From Thiobacillus denitrificans DSM 12475 (GTDB lineage: Bacteria > Pseudomonadota > Gammaproteobacteria > Burkholderiales > Thiobacillaceae): DNA of 64,000 nt. A program made the translations under genes and the position numbers. Below the pieces are notes generated by a model. The model searched no databases and had not been told where the DNA came from. It saw only the letters and a list, made by a program, of their open reading frames with translations. The stretch covers positions 52,347 through 116,346 of the forward strand of contig NZ_AQWL01000001.1 of assembly GCF_000376425.1 (NCBI RefSeq), read 5' to 3'. Position 1 is the stretch's first letter, and each line of letters starts with the position of its first letter. Positions 51,776-60,922 of this stretch are shown in pieces.

Positions 51776-52225
51776 ATGCAAGTGATACTGATGGACAAAG
51801 TCGTCAACCTGGGCAATCTGGGTGACGTGGTCAAAGTGAAAGACGGTTTTGCCCGCAACTTTCTGATCCCCACCGGCCGTGCACGCCGCGCCACGCAAGC
51901 CAACATGGAAGCGTTTGCTGCGCAGAAGGCCGAACTGGAACGCGTCGCCGCCGAAAAGCTGGCCGACGCCCAGCGTCGCGCCGAAAAGCTGGAAGGCAAC
52001 AGCGTGACGATCAGCCAGAAAGCCGGCGTCGATGGCCGCCTGTTCGGTTCGATCACCAACGCCGACATCGCCGATGCGCTGAAGGCGCAGGGCCATGAAG
52101 TCGCCAAGGCAGAAGTTCGTTTGCCCGACGGCCCGTTCAAGGCTATCGGCGAATACGCCGTGGTGCTGGCGCTGCACACCGATGTGACCGCCAACATCAC
52201 GGTGGTGGTGGCCAGCGAACAGTAA
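51776..52225 (+). CDS. rplI: 50S ribosomal protein L9
   Basis: A 149-residue protein binding 23S rRNA near L1. The N-terminal domain [19 protein letters not shown] with [15 protein letters not shown] is joined by a long connecting helix (about residues 40-75) to the C-terminal domain. ATG 51776 is preceded by gaggaga. Last gene of the operon, closed by the terminator at 52243. Confidence 0.98.
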   Translation: MQVILMDKVVNLGNLGDVVKVKDGFARNFLIPTGRARRATQANMEAFAAQKAELERVAAEKLADAQRRAEKLEGNSVTISQKAGVDGRLFGSITNADIADALKAQGHEVAKAEVRLPDGPFKAIGEYAVVLALHTDVTANITVVVASEQ

Positions 52226-52242
52226 TTCCCAGCGGAAACGCC

Positions 52243-52273
52243 AAAAAGGGAGCCCGGCGGCTCCCTTTTTTAT
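52243..52273 (+). terminator. Intrinsic terminator of rpsF-priB-rpsR-rplI
   Basis: A perfect twelve-base-pair stem, AAAAAGGGAGCC (52243-52254) with GGCTCCCTTTTT (52259-52270), and loop CGGC, running into a T-rich end. It lies 18 bases after the rplI stop. Confidence 0.92.
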
Positions 52274-52307
52274 TTATGCCCCCGGGGTATTCCCGGATGT
52301 TCACGCG

Positions 52308-52316
52308 TTATCCACA
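52308..52316 (+). promoter_or_regulatory. Perfect DnaA box upstream of dnaB
   Basis: TTATCCACA matches the DnaA consensus TTATNCACA exactly. It is 46 bases before the dnaB start and eleven before the putative -35 (52327). DnaA could activate or repress dnaB here. Confidence 0.55.
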
Positions 52317-52326
52317 GTCTTATCCC

Positions 52327-52355
52327 TTGGTGGGGGTAAGGCCGGAGACTAAAAT
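52327..52355 (+). promoter_or_regulatory. Candidate dnaB promoter abutting the start codon
   Basis: TTGGTG (52327-52332; 3/6) and TAAAAT (52350-52355; 5/6) have a 17-base spacer. The expected start of transcription coincides with the A of the dnaB ATG at 52362, implying a leaderless mRNA if the assignment is right. Confidence 0.35.
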
Positions 52356-52361
52356 CCTGCC

Positions 52362-53753
52362 ATGGCCGCCATCCACTCGCTGACTGCAAATTCCGATCCC
52401 CAACTGGCGCAGATGCGCCTGCCGCCGCATTCGCTGGAAGCCGAGCAGGCGGTGCTGGGCGGCCTGCTGCTGGACAACAGCGCGTGGGACCGCATCGGCG
52501 ACGTGGTCGCGGAAAGCGATTTCTATCGCCAGGACCATCGCCAGATCCTGCGCGCGATCGTGCGACAGATAGCCGAGAACCACCCGGCGGACGCAGTGAC
52601 GGTTTCCGAGTCGCTGCAATCGCTCGGCCAGCTCGAAAGCGTCGGCGGACTGGCCTACATCGTCGCGCTGGCGAGCAATACGCCGTCGGCCGCCAACATC
52701 CGCCGCTATGCCGAGATCGTGCGCGAGCGCTCGGTGATGCGCCGCCTGGCCGAAGTGGCGACCGGCATCGCCGATACCGCCTACGCGCCGGCCGGGCGCA
52801 GCGCTTCGCAGTTGCTCGACGAGGCCGAGGCCAAGGTGTTCGAGATAGCCGAATCGGGCAGCCGCGGGCAGGCGGGCTTCACCGAAATCAAGCCGCTGCT
52901 GAAGGAAGTGGTCGAGCGCATCGACGAGCTGTATCACCGTGACAACGATTCCGGCATTACTGGCGTGCCCACCGGATTCCACGATCTTGACCAGAAAACC
53001 TCGGGCCTGCAGCCGGGCGACCTGGTCATCGTCGCCGGGCGGCCGTCCATGGGCAAGACCGCGTTCTCGATCAACATCGCCGAAAACGTCGCGCTCGACA
53101 CCGGTCTGCCGGTGGCGGTGTTCTCGATGGAAATGGGTGGGGCGCAGCTGGTGATGCGGATGATCGGTTCGGTCGGCAAGCTCGACCAGCACCGGCTGCG
53201 CACGGGCAAGCTTGGCGAAGACGATTGGCAGCGCCTCACCTACGCGCTCGGCAAGCTTAACGAGGCGCCGGTCTTCATCGACGAATCGCCCGGACTCAAC
53301 GTGCTGGAACTGCGCGCGCGCGCGCGCCGGCTGATGCGCCAGTGCGGCAAGCTCGGCCTTATCGTGATCGACTACATCCAGTTGATGTCGGCCAGTAGTG
53401 CCGGGGAAAACCGTGCCACCGAAATTTCGGAAATCTCGCGTGCGCTAAAGGGGTTGGCGAAGGAACTGCACGTGCCGGTGATCGCGCTGTCGCAGCTGAA
53501 CCGCGGGCTGGAACAGCGCCCCAACAAGCGCCCGGTAATGTCCGACTTGCGCGAATCGGGCGCCATCGAACAGGATGCCGACGTCATCCTGTTCATCTAC
53601 CGCGACGAAGTCTACAACCCCGACACGCAGGACAAGGGCACCGCCGAAATCATCATCAGCAAGCAGCGTAACGGACCTATCGGAACGGTAAGGCTGGCCT
53701 TCATCGGTGAATACACGCGCTTCGAATCGCTGGCGCAGCCGGGTACTTACTAG
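52362..53753 (+). CDS. dnaB: Replicative DNA helicase DnaB
   Basis: A 463-residue hexameric fork helicase. The N-terminal domain (LPPHSLEAEQAVLGGLLLDN) is followed by the RecA-like motor with Walker A GRPSMGKTA (about residues 226-234), Walker B LIVIDYIQLM and an arginine-finger region near ISRALKGLAKELHVPVI. No intein is present. No Shine-Dalgarno lies at the usual distance from ATG 52362. It is followed by alr after five bases. Confidence 0.97.
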   Translation: MAAIHSLTANSDPQLAQMRLPPHSLEAEQAVLGGLLLDNSAWDRIGDVVAESDFYRQDHRQILRAIVRQIAENHPADAVTVSESLQSLGQLESVGGLAYIVALASNTPSAANIRRYAEIVRERSVMRRLAEVATGIADTAYAPAGRSASQLLDEAEAKVFEIAESGSRGQAGFTEIKPLLKEVVERIDELYHRDNDSGITGVPTGFHDLDQKTSGLQPGDLVIVAGRPSMGKTAFSINIAENVALDTGLPVAVFSMEMGGAQLVMRMIGSVGKLDQHRLRTGKLGEDDWQRLTYALGKLNEAPVFIDESPGLNVLELRARARRLMRQCGKLGLIVIDYIQLMSASSAGENRATEISEISRALKGLAKELHVPVIALSQLNRGLEQRPNKRPVMSDLRESGAIEQDADVILFIYRDEVYNPDTQDKGTAEIIISKQRNGPIGTVRLAFIGEYTRFESLAQPGTY

Positions 53754-53758
53754 CTTCG

Positions 53759-54826
53759 ATGCGCCCCATCCAGGCACGGATTTCGATTGGCGCGATGGCG
53801 CACAATCTGCGTGTGGCGCGCAGTTACGCGGGGGCGGCACGCCTGTTTGCCGTAGTCAAGGCCAATGCTTACGGTCACGGGCTGTCACGCGCGCGTCGCG
53901 GACTGGCGGCAGCCGACGGCTTTGCGGTGCTGACGCTGGAAGAAGCCGCCAATCTGAGGCAGATGGGCGTGGAACAACCTATCCTGCTGCTCGAAGGGAT
54001 ATTTGGCGCCGATGAAATCGCTCCCTGCGCTGAACTGGAGCTATGGCCGGTGCTGCACCATGCCGGGCAGTTCGACTGGTTACGGCGACAACCCCCCGTC
54101 CGCCCGATTCAGGTCTTTCTCAAGTTCGACAGCGGCATGCACCGGCTGGGATTCCCGCTCGCCGAGCACGCCGCCGTAGCCGCGCGGGCGCGAAATTTGC
54201 CCGGCGTGGCCGGCGTCACCCTGATGACCCACTTTGCCCAGGCGGACGAGGGAGCGGGCGTGGACTGGCAGCTGCAACCCTTTCTGCACGAAGTTGCCGG
54301 CCACGGCCTGCCGTGGAGCAGCGCCAATTCGGCGGCGCTGCTGCGTTATCCGGAGACTCTGGGCGCATGGGCCAGGCCGGGGCTGATGCTGTATGGCGCC
54401 TCGCCTTTTACCGATGCGTCAGCCGAGCTACTGGGCCTGCGACCGGCGATGACCCTGCAGTCGGAAATCATCGGTGTGCAGAGCCTACAAGCAGGTGAAG
54501 GGGTAGGCTACAGCCAGCTGTTCCGCGCGAAGCGCCCGATGCGGGTGGGCGTGGTTGCCTGCGGCTACGCCGACGGCTATCCGCGCCATGCGCTTACCGG
54601 TACTCCGATACTGGTCAACGGCCGCATGAGCCGAACGCTCGGCCGGGTATCGATGGACATGCTGTGCGTGGATTTGAGCGAGCACGCCGACGCCGGGATC
54701 GGCAGTCCGGTGGTGCTGTGGGGGGAGGGCCTGCCGGTGGAGACGGTGGCCGCCGCCGCGGGCACCAGCAGCTATGAACTGCTGTGCGCGCTGGCCGCGC
54801 GGGTGCCGGTGCTGGAGATGGATTAA
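53759..54826 (+). CDS. alr: Alanine racemase
   Basis: A 355-residue PLP enzyme making D-alanine for peptidoglycan. The PLP lysine is K34 in FAVVKANAYGHG, and the second catalytic Tyr lies in GVGYSQLFRAK with GYADGYPR nearby. Length is normal. It starts five bases after dnaB and probably shares its transcript; the hairpin at 54853 ends it. Confidence 0.96.
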   Translation: MRPIQARISIGAMAHNLRVARSYAGAARLFAVVKANAYGHGLSRARRGLAAADGFAVLTLEEAANLRQMGVEQPILLLEGIFGADEIAPCAELELWPVLHHAGQFDWLRRQPPVRPIQVFLKFDSGMHRLGFPLAEHAAVAARARNLPGVAGVTLMTHFAQADEGAGVDWQLQPFLHEVAGHGLPWSSANSAALLRYPETLGAWARPGLMLYGASPFTDASAELLGLRPAMTLQSEIIGVQSLQAGEGVGYSQLFRAKRPMRVGVVACGYADGYPRHALTGTPILVNGRMSRTLGRVSMDMLCVDLSEHADAGIGSPVVLWGEGLPVETVAAAAGTSSYELLCALAARVPVLEMD

Positions 54827-54847
54827 AGGCGCAGTGCGGCGTGAACG

Positions 54848-54876
54848 AAAAAGCCGGGTTTGCCCGGCATTTTTTA
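54848..54876. terminator. Bidirectional terminator between alr and the DUF4936 gene
   Basis: GCCGGG (54853-54858) and CCCGGC (54863-54868) pair around TTTG, with AAAAA before and a T-run after, so it works in both directions. It serves alr from the left and the DUF4936-ygfZ unit from the right, overlapping the stop of the latter. Confidence 0.85.
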
Positions 54877-55161
54877 TGGCGCCGGGTCGGGTGCGGAAAA
54901 ACATTCCAGATGGCGTTCGCCGCGGGTGAACGCGGCGCAGTCGAGGGGCAGGACCGCTGCATTCAAGACCTCGACAAACGCTGCAAAGTCGGCAATCCCC
55001 TCGTAAACCTCCATCCACGTCGATGTGTCGTCGCAGCGGGCCAGCCGTCGTGGCGGACGGCTGCAATGCACGGCCATCGCGTTCAGCAATGCATCGATCC
55101 GTGCAGCGGCCAGACGGGCTTGCGCGGGGTCGATGCGGTAATAGACGTAGGCGTTCCTCAC
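54874..55161 (-). CDS. DUF4936 family protein
   Basis: A 95-residue soluble protein beginning MRNAYVYYRIDPAQ, with MEVYEGIADFAAFVEVLNAAV in the middle and ERHLECF near the end. DUF4936 proteins are small alpha/beta proteins found mostly in betaproteobacteria, commonly beside ygfZ, as here where it starts directly after the ygfZ stop. Function is unknown. Confidence 0.85.
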   Translation of the reverse strand: MRNAYVYYRIDPAQARLAAARIDALLNAMAVHCSRPPRRLARCDDTSTWMEVYEGIADFAAFVEVLNAAVLPLDCAAFTRGERHLECFSAPDPAP

Positions 55162-56202
55162 CTATTCGGGTAGCGCGTAGGGCAGCGGTTTCAGCTGCAG
55201 CACGGCGCCGTCGGGCGCTTTCAGATGCAGCGTGTGCTGGGTTGCACTCTCGACCTGCGCCACGGCCAGCACATCGAAACCACCGGTCGGTGCCGGAGCG
55301 GCGTTGACCACGGTGCCTGTGGTCTGGCCCTCGATATTAGCGCTGTACAAGCTGTCGCCCGCGGCGGCTTCGGCATTGACATGCGCAAGGAACATGCGGC
55401 GCTTGAGTTTGCCCAGGTACTGGCTGCGGGCGACGATTTCCTGGCCCGGGTAGCAGCCCTTCTGAAAGCTCACGCCGCCGATGGCTTCAAGATTGACCAT
55501 CTGCGGCACGAACTGCTCCTGGGTGGCGGCGACGATCATCGGAATGCCCGCGTTGAGTCGCAACCAGTCCCATACCGGCGCGCCGACCGGGGTGGCCGAC
55601 GACTCGCGCAGAATTTTCCACACGGCAACGGCGTGCTCGGGCGCAAGCGACAGGACGAATTTATCGTCGCCGACGCGGATCACCTGTCCGGCGTCGCCGG
55701 CGCGGGTGTGCATCGCGGCCTCGGGGACGGCGCCCATCGCTGCAGCCACGGCTGCCTGCGCCTGTTTGCCGGCCACCACCAGCCGTACGGTTTCATCGCT
55801 GGCGTCGCGCGCCTGCACTTTGGCGCGCATGATGAACATGGATAAGCGCTTCAGTACGCTGGCGGCGATGTCGCCGGACAACTGCAGGCAATAATCCTCG
55901 CCCTGTCGCCACATCAGGAAATTGCCGAGCAGGCGCCCCTTGGGGCTGCAATAGCCGTTCCACTGCGCACTGTCGGCGTGAAGGGCGCGCATGTCGTTGG
56001 TAAGCTGGCCCTGCAAGAACGTGGCGGTGTCGTCGCCGCGGAACGCGATCACGCCGAGCTGCGATAAATCCGCCACAATGGTGCCGTCCGTGGCGGAACG
56101 CTCGGCGGCGGCGTCGCCATAGTGCAGTACGGTGCCGTCTTCGATTGCCGCACCTTGGGATTGCAGAAAGTTTTTCCAGGAATCGATCACGATACGTTCC
56201 AT
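55162..56202 (-). CDS. ygfZ: Folate-binding protein YgfZ
   Basis: A 346-residue tetrahydrofolate-dependent factor for repair or assembly of certain Fe-S proteins, related to the glycine cleavage T-protein. The signature KGCYPGQEIVARSQYLGKLKRR starts near residue 243 and contains the conserved Cys. The N-terminal half has the GcvT-like fold (FRGDDTATFLQGQLTNDMRAL). Start ATG 56202, divergent from ygfX. Confidence 0.95.
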   Translation of the reverse strand: MERIVIDSWKNFLQSQGAAIEDGTVLHYGDAAAERSATDGTIVADLSQLGVIAFRGDDTATFLQGQLTNDMRALHADSAQWNGYCSPKGRLLGNFLMWRQGEDYCLQLSGDIAASVLKRLSMFIMRAKVQARDASDETVRLVVAGKQAQAAVAAAMGAVPEAAMHTRAGDAGQVIRVGDDKFVLSLAPEHAVAVWKILRESSATPVGAPVWDWLRLNAGIPMIVAATQEQFVPQMVNLEAIGGVSFQKGCYPGQEIVARSQYLGKLKRRMFLAHVNAEAAAGDSLYSANIEGQTTGTVVNAAPAPTGGFDVLAVAQVESATQHTLHLKAPDGAVLQLKPLPYALPE

Positions 56203-56243
56203 TCAAAGAGGGGATGCGATGAAGCCCAAAAGTGTACACGCTG

Positions 56244-56675
56244 ATGCGCGAGATTGAGCTCAAACCCTCGCGCCGGTTGGGGCTGTTGCTGCTGGGCATG
56301 GCGGCGCTCGCACTGGTCGCCATCCATCTCGCAGCCGTGCCGGGAGCGATCCGGATGGCACTTGGTGTGGCCGTGATCGGCCTGGGCGTGCTGGGCTGGT
56401 GGCAGGCGCGTCGTACGGATGCATTGCGCGTGGCGGCGGACGGCCGGCTGCAATGCCTGGATGAGGCGGGCGAATGGCGCGACGCCGAGGTGCTGGGCGA
56501 CAGCCTGGTTTCGCCTGCGCTGATCGTGCTGCGTTATCGCCTTGCGGATAAGCGTGTGGGTAGTCTGGCCTTGTTGTCCGACAGCGCGGACGCCGACGAC
56601 TTGCGCCGGCTCAGGGTAGCGCTTCGCTGGACACGCCGCATACACTCGGGCACATCGTCCCCGGACGCGGGTTGA
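56244..56675 (+). CDS. YgfX-like membrane protein
   Basis: A 143-residue protein with a short polar N-terminus starting [11 protein letters not shown], two adjacent transmembrane helices (about residues 13-30 and 36-53) and a cytoplasmic domain ending in [14 protein letters not shown]. This layout and the [20 protein letters not shown] string match the YgfX (CptA) family, described as a cell-division-related toxin in E. coli but poorly defined elsewhere. ATG 56244 is chosen; GTG 56232 is in frame. Its 3' end overlaps nadB by 65 bases on the opposite strand. Confidence 0.65.
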   Translation: MREIELKPSRRLGLLLLGMAALALVAIHLAAVPGAIRMALGVAVIGLGVLGWWQARRTDALRVAADGRLQCLDEAGEWRDAEVLGDSLVSPALIVLRYRLADKRVGSLALLSDSADADDLRRLRVALRWTRRIHSGTSSPDAG

Positions 56676-58236
56676 GTACGGTATTGCCGGCGACCGGCAG
56701 CATCTCGGGGTAGTCGCGGCTGTAGTGCAGGCCGCGGCTTTCCTGCCGCAGTTGCGCGCAGCGCACGATGAGGTCGGCGCTTTGCACCAGGTTGCGCAGT
56801 TCGATGAGGTCGTTGCTGACGCGGAAATTGCGGTAGAACTCATCGATTTCTGCGCTCAGCAGACGGATGCGGTGCGACGCCCGCGTGAGCCGCTTGTTGG
56901 TGCGCACGATGCCAACGTAGTCCCACATGAAGCGGCGCAGTTCTTCCCAGTTGTGCGAGATCACCACTTCCTCGTCCGGGTCGGTGACGCGCGAGGCGTC
57001 CCACGGCGGCAGGTCGAGCGACGGGGCGGGCGGGGTGGCCAGAATGTCGGCGGCGGCGGCGTGGCCGAACACCAGGCATTCGAGCAGCGAATTCGATGCC
57101 AGCCGGTTGGCGCCGTGCAGTCCGGTAAAGGTGACTTCGCCCACCGCATGCAGGTTGCACAGGTCGGTGCGCGCATCCATGTCGGTGACAACGCCGCCGC
57201 AGGTGTAATGCGCGGCGGGCACCACCGGGATCGGCTGGCGCGTGATGTCGATGCCGAGTTCCAGGCAGCGGCGGTAAATAGTGGGGAAATGTTCGCGCAC
57301 GAAATCGGTCGGTTTGTGGCTGATGTCGAGGTAGACGCAGTCGATGCCGCGCTTTTTCATCTCGAAATCGATCGCGCGCGCCACCACGTCGCGCGGCGCG
57401 AGTTCGGCGCGCTCGTCATGGTATTGCATGAAGCGGCTGCCGTCGGGGAGCAGCAAATACCCCCCTTCGCCGCGCACCGCTTCGGAAATGAGGAAGGACT
57501 TGGCGTGCGGGTGATACAGGCAGGTGGGGTGGAACTGCACGAATTCGAGGTTGGCGACACGGCAGCCGGCGCGCCAGGCCATTGCGATGCCGTCGCCGGT
57601 CGCGGTATCCGGGTTGGTAGTATAGAGATAGACCTTGCCGGCACCGCCGGTAGCCAGCACGGTGTGGCCGGCGGCGAAGGTTTCGACCTCGCCGCTGCCC
57701 TTGTTGAGCGCATACGCGCCGTGGATCTGACGTTCCTGACCGCCGGCCCGCTTGCCGGTGATCAGGTCGATGGCAACGTGCTGCTCGAAGGTGTCGATGT
57801 TGCGATGGGCACGCACGCGGGCGAGCAGGCTGGTTTGTACCGCATGGCCGGTGGCGTCGGCCGCATGCACCACGCGGCGCTTGGAATGGCCTCCTTCGCG
57901 CGCCAGGTGCAGGCCGCCGGCAGCCTGCGGGTCGGCAGTGAAGGCGACGCCGCTGGCAGTCAGCCAGGCGATCATTTCGCGCGCCTGGCTGGCTACCCGC
58001 CGGGTGACCGCTTCGTCGCACAGGCCAGCGCCGGCAACCAGGGTGTCGTGGACGTGGGCCTCGATCGAGTCGCCGCTGTCGACCGCGGCGGCAATGCCGC
58101 CCTGCGCCCAGTCGCTGGCGCCATCGGTCATCTGGCGCTTGGTGACAATGGCGACACGGCGCCGATCGGCCAGCTTGAGCGCGGTGGTCAGCGCGGCGAG
58201 GCCGCTGCCGAGAATGAGGACGTCATAGTGGTGCAT
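56611..58236 (-). CDS. nadB: L-aspartate oxidase
   Basis: A 541-residue FAD enzyme making iminoaspartate for quinolinate and NAD synthesis. It has the FAD-binding [11 protein letters not shown] (about residues 9-19), the substrate-loop region [32 protein letters not shown] and [20 protein letters not shown]. The start is ATG 58236; the frame is open to 58317 but the extension is unlike the family. It is divergent from rpoE. Confidence 0.95.
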   Translation of the reverse strand: MHHYDVLILGSGLAALTTALKLADRRRVAIVTKRQMTDGASDWAQGGIAAAVDSGDSIEAHVHDTLVAGAGLCDEAVTRRVASQAREMIAWLTASGVAFTADPQAAGGLHLAREGGHSKRRVVHAADATGHAVQTSLLARVRAHRNIDTFEQHVAIDLITGKRAGGQERQIHGAYALNKGSGEVETFAAGHTVLATGGAGKVYLYTTNPDTATGDGIAMAWRAGCRVANLEFVQFHPTCLYHPHAKSFLISEAVRGEGGYLLLPDGSRFMQYHDERAELAPRDVVARAIDFEMKKRGIDCVYLDISHKPTDFVREHFPTIYRRCLELGIDITRQPIPVVPAAHYTCGGVVTDMDARTDLCNLHAVGEVTFTGLHGANRLASNSLLECLVFGHAAAADILATPPAPSLDLPPWDASRVTDPDEEVVISHNWEELRRFMWDYVGIVRTNKRLTRASHRIRLLSAEIDEFYRNFRVSNDLIELRNLVQSADLIVRCAQLRQESRGLHYSRDYPEMLPVAGNTVLNPRPGTMCPSVCGVSSEALP

Positions 58237-58291
58237 GGTGTCGCCAGATAATAACAGGCCTGAGCCCTGCCCGAATAAGCTTGCCCGGGGT

Positions 58292-58318
58292 GAACTTTTT
58301 TGCCGTGAGCGGCTCACA
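58292..58318 (+). promoter_or_regulatory. Sigma-E-like promoter upstream of rpoE
   Basis: GAACTT (58292-58297) and TCACA (58314-58318) are 16 bases apart, close to the sigma-E consensus (GAACTT, then TCTGA/TCAAA). An inverted repeat GTGAG-CGG-CTCAC (58305-58317) overlaps it. rpoE genes are commonly autoregulated through such a promoter. Confidence 0.4.
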
Positions 58319-58376
58319 TACGCCAGAAGATGCGGTCACGTATACTTTCAACATAAACAAAAAGCAGCAGGGAGAT

Positions 58377-58973
58377 ATGTCGGACCGCGAACTGGATCAG
58401 GTGCTGGTCGAACGCGCCCAGCAGGGTGACAAGCGCGCTTTCGAGCTATTGGTGATCAAATATCACCGCAAGCTCGGGCGGTTGTTGTCGCGCATGGTGC
58501 GCGATGCGGCCGAGGTGGAAGATATTACACAGGAGGCCTTTATCAAGGCCTACCGTGCGCTGCCGGGCTTTCGCGGCGAGAGTGCCTTTTACACCTGGCT
58601 GTATCGCATCGCCGTGAACACCGCCAAGAATTATCTGGTGGCGCACAAGCGCCAGCCTGTGTCGAGCGATGTGCTGGCCGAAGATGCGGAGAATTACGAG
58701 GATGGTGACCTGTTGCGCGACATCGCGACGCCGGACGCGGAACTCCAGACCAAACAGATCGCCCAAGCAGTCAATGAGGCGGTCGATGCGCTGCCCGAGG
58801 AATTGCGGACAGCCATTACTCTGCGTGAAATCGAGGGTATGAGCTATGAGGAAATCGCGCAGATGATGGAATGTCCGATCGGCACCGTGCGCTCACGGAT
58901 TTTCCGTGCGCGCGAGGCCATTGCAGAAAAAATACGCCCGATGATGGGCACCAGTCAGGATAAAAGGTGGTAA
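58377..58973 (+). CDS. rpoE: RNA polymerase sigma factor RpoE (AlgU)
   Basis: A 198-residue ECF sigma factor for envelope stress. Region 2 is around [22 protein letters not shown], region 2.4 is in [17 protein letters not shown], and region 4 ends in [30 protein letters not shown] 58377 follows agggaga; the frame open to 58281 is not supported. First gene of the rpoE-rseA-rseB-rseC-mucD cluster. Confidence 0.97.
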   Translation: MSDRELDQVLVERAQQGDKRAFELLVIKYHRKLGRLLSRMVRDAAEVEDITQEAFIKAYRALPGFRGESAFYTWLYRIAVNTAKNYLVAHKRQPVSSDVLAEDAENYEDGDLLRDIATPDAELQTKQIAQAVNEAVDALPEELRTAITLREIEGMSYEEIAQMMECPIGTVRSRIFRAREAIAEKIRPMMGTSQDKRW

Positions 58974-58975
58974 CC

Positions 58976-59518
58976 ATGTCAGCACTTCGCAAACCAGACA
59001 CCCCCTCCCAGGCCGGGCAGACCGATGATATGCCACTGATGTTGTCCGCTATGCTCGACGGCGAGGCGGGACGCGTTGAAACCGAGGCCTGCATCGCGGC
59101 CTTGAAACGCGACGACGCCTTGCGGAAAAACTGGTCCGAATACCATTTGATCGGCGACCTGATGCGTGGCGTGGCGCCGGTTCAGGGCGATTTCATGGCG
59201 CGCTTCTCAACGCAGCTGGCGGCCGAACCGACCGTGCTCGCACCGCACCGCAGCGTATGGCCGCAACGGGTGGCGGTGGCGTCGTTTGCCTCGCTTGCCG
59301 TATGGGGCGCCATTTCGCTAACCGGGTTGATGTCGCAGGCACCGTCCATCGCACCGCTGGCGACGGCGCCAGCCTTCCAGCACGCTGCACAGGAACCGGT
59401 TGCGGCGCGTGACGATGCCCGTCTGGCCCCTTATCTGGTGGCGCATCAGGAATTCGCCCCGATGGCGGTGGCGTCACCCTACCAGCGCACCGTGGCGGTT
59501 GTGGTGGAGCCGCGCTGA
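58976..59518 (+). CDS. rseA: Anti-sigma factor RseA (MucA)
   Basis: A 180-residue membrane anti-sigma factor. The N-terminal domain [20 protein letters not shown], with [16 protein letters not shown], binds sigma-E. One transmembrane helix is at about residues 90-112 ([17 protein letters not shown]), followed by a periplasmic tail rich in Ala and Pro. It is likely cleaved by DegS/RseP-type proteases under stress. It begins three bases after rpoE, and its stop overlaps the rseB start by one base. Confidence 0.92.
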   Translation: MSALRKPDTPSQAGQTDDMPLMLSAMLDGEAGRVETEACIAALKRDDALRKNWSEYHLIGDLMRGVAPVQGDFMARFSTQLAAEPTVLAPHRSVWPQRVAVASFASLAVWGAISLTGLMSQAPSIAPLATAPAFQHAAQEPVAARDDARLAPYLVAHQEFAPMAVASPYQRTVAVVVEPR

Positions 59519-60474
59519 TGTGGACGGTGCTGGTCCGGCGGCAAGGCTGGTGGATTCTGGGCTTTGCTGCACTGATGGCATTTTCCGGAGCGGGGCGGGC
59601 GGACACCGCGCTCGATTGGCTCAACCGTGCCGCCGCTGCGGCCAAACAGCAGAATTACAGTGGCGTCTACGTGTATCACCATGGCGAACACGTCGAGGTG
59701 TTGCGTGTGCTGCACCGCACCGATGCGACAGGCGAACTGGAAAAAATCGAAGTCCTGGACGGGACGCCGCGCCAGTTCCTGCGCATCAACAACGACGTCT
59801 ACTGCCATTTGCCGGACGGCAAGAGTGTGCGGCTGGAACGCAATGCTCCGCGCCGTTTCTTCCCCGCCTTGCTGCCTGCCCGGCCGGCCGGCCTGCTTGA
59901 TTACTACGAGGCGACACTTGCCGGAACCGAGCGCGTGGCGGGACGTCCCTGCCAGGTGGTGATGCTGGAGCCGCGCGACGGCTATCGCTATGCCTATACG
60001 CTGTGGCTGGACAAGCGCACCGGCTTGCCGCTCAAGTCGCGCATAGTCAACGGCAATGGCAGCGTGGTGTCGATGTTCGTGTTTTCCGAAATCCAGATCG
60101 GCAAGGCACCCGATGCCCAATTATTCCGCAATGACATGGCGGGCAAGCGCATCCAGAAAGCCAGCCTCGACACGCCGGCCGCGGTGGCCTGGAGCGTGGC
60201 GCCGCCGCCGGGGTTTGAGCGGGTGCAGGAGGCGGTGCGCGCACTGCCGGGCAAAACGGCGCCGGTCACCCATCTGGTGTTTTCGGACGGCCTCAGCGTG
60301 CTGTCGATGTTCGTCGAACCGGCCGATCCCCAGGCGCAGCGCCTGCAGGGGCTGTCGACCGAAGGCGCGATCGGGGTCTATGCGCGCGAGGTCGACGGCT
60401 ATAGCGTGACGACCCTGGGCGAAGTGCCGAGCATGGCATTGATCGAAACAGGTAACTCGGTGAAAAGGAAGTAG
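59518..60474 (+). CDS. rseB: RseB/MucB, periplasmic regulator of sigma-E
   Basis: A 318-residue exported protein with signal peptide (about residues 8-29, GAGRAD), then the MucB/RseB N-terminal domain (QQNYSGVYVYHHGEHVEVLRVLHR) and C-terminal domain (VTHLVFSDGLSVLSMFVEP). It shields RseA from proteolysis and senses lipids or misfolded lipopolysaccharide. Order and spacing match the mucAB arrangement. Confidence 0.94.
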   Translation: MWTVLVRRQGWWILGFAALMAFSGAGRADTALDWLNRAAAAAKQQNYSGVYVYHHGEHVEVLRVLHRTDATGELEKIEVLDGTPRQFLRINNDVYCHLPDGKSVRLERNAPRRFFPALLPARPAGLLDYYEATLAGTERVAGRPCQVVMLEPRDGYRYAYTLWLDKRTGLPLKSRIVNGNGSVVSMFVFSEIQIGKAPDAQLFRNDMAGKRIQKASLDTPAAVAWSVAPPPGFERVQEAVRALPGKTAPVTHLVFSDGLSVLSMFVEPADPQAQRLQGLSTEGAIGVYAREVDGYSVTTLGEVPSMALIETGNSVKRK

Positions 60475-60481
60475 GCGCCGC

Positions 60482-60922
60482 ATGCTGGAACAAACTGCCG
60501 AAGTCGTCAAAACCGCATCGGACGGCATCTGGGTGCAGGCAGTTGAACCGTCGGGCTGCGGCACCTGCGGCGGGCAGGGGTGCTCGTCGCGTCGCATTGC
60601 CGAACTGTTCCAGCGCAAACCGCGGCATTTCCTGGTCGACTGCGATTTGTCGCTGGCTCCAGGCGATCGTGTCGTGGTCGGCATTGCCCGTGGCAGTGTG
60701 CTCAGGAGCGCATTGCGTGTCTATGGCCTGCCATTGGGGTTGATGCTGGCGGGCGCGCTGCTGGCACAGGCAATCCAGCCCGGCGACGGCTCCGCGCTCG
60801 TCGGCGTGCTGCTTGGAGGGATGGCGGGCTGGCTGGCTGCGCGAGGTGGCCGGGCGGCCCGCCCGGTAGTGCTCAGACGTGAAGACGATTTCAAGTTTCG
60901 CATGATAAAAGGACAGTCATGA
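60482..60922 (+). CDS. rseC: RseC/MucC family positive regulator
   Basis: A 146-residue inner-membrane protein of the RseC/MucC family, also linked to SoxR reduction. The N-terminal part has a Cys cluster (SGCGTCGGQGC, about residues 23-33). Two hydrophobic segments follow (about 82-95 and 104-122) and then an acidic-basic tail. It lies eight bases after rseB and overlaps the protease gene by four bases. Confidence 0.9.
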   Translation: MLEQTAEVVKTASDGIWVQAVEPSGCGTCGGQGCSSRRIAELFQRKPRHFLVDCDLSLAPGDRVVVGIARGSVLRSALRVYGLPLGLMLAGALLAQAIQPGDGSALVGVLLGGMAGWLAARGGRAARPVVLRREDDFKFRMIKGQS

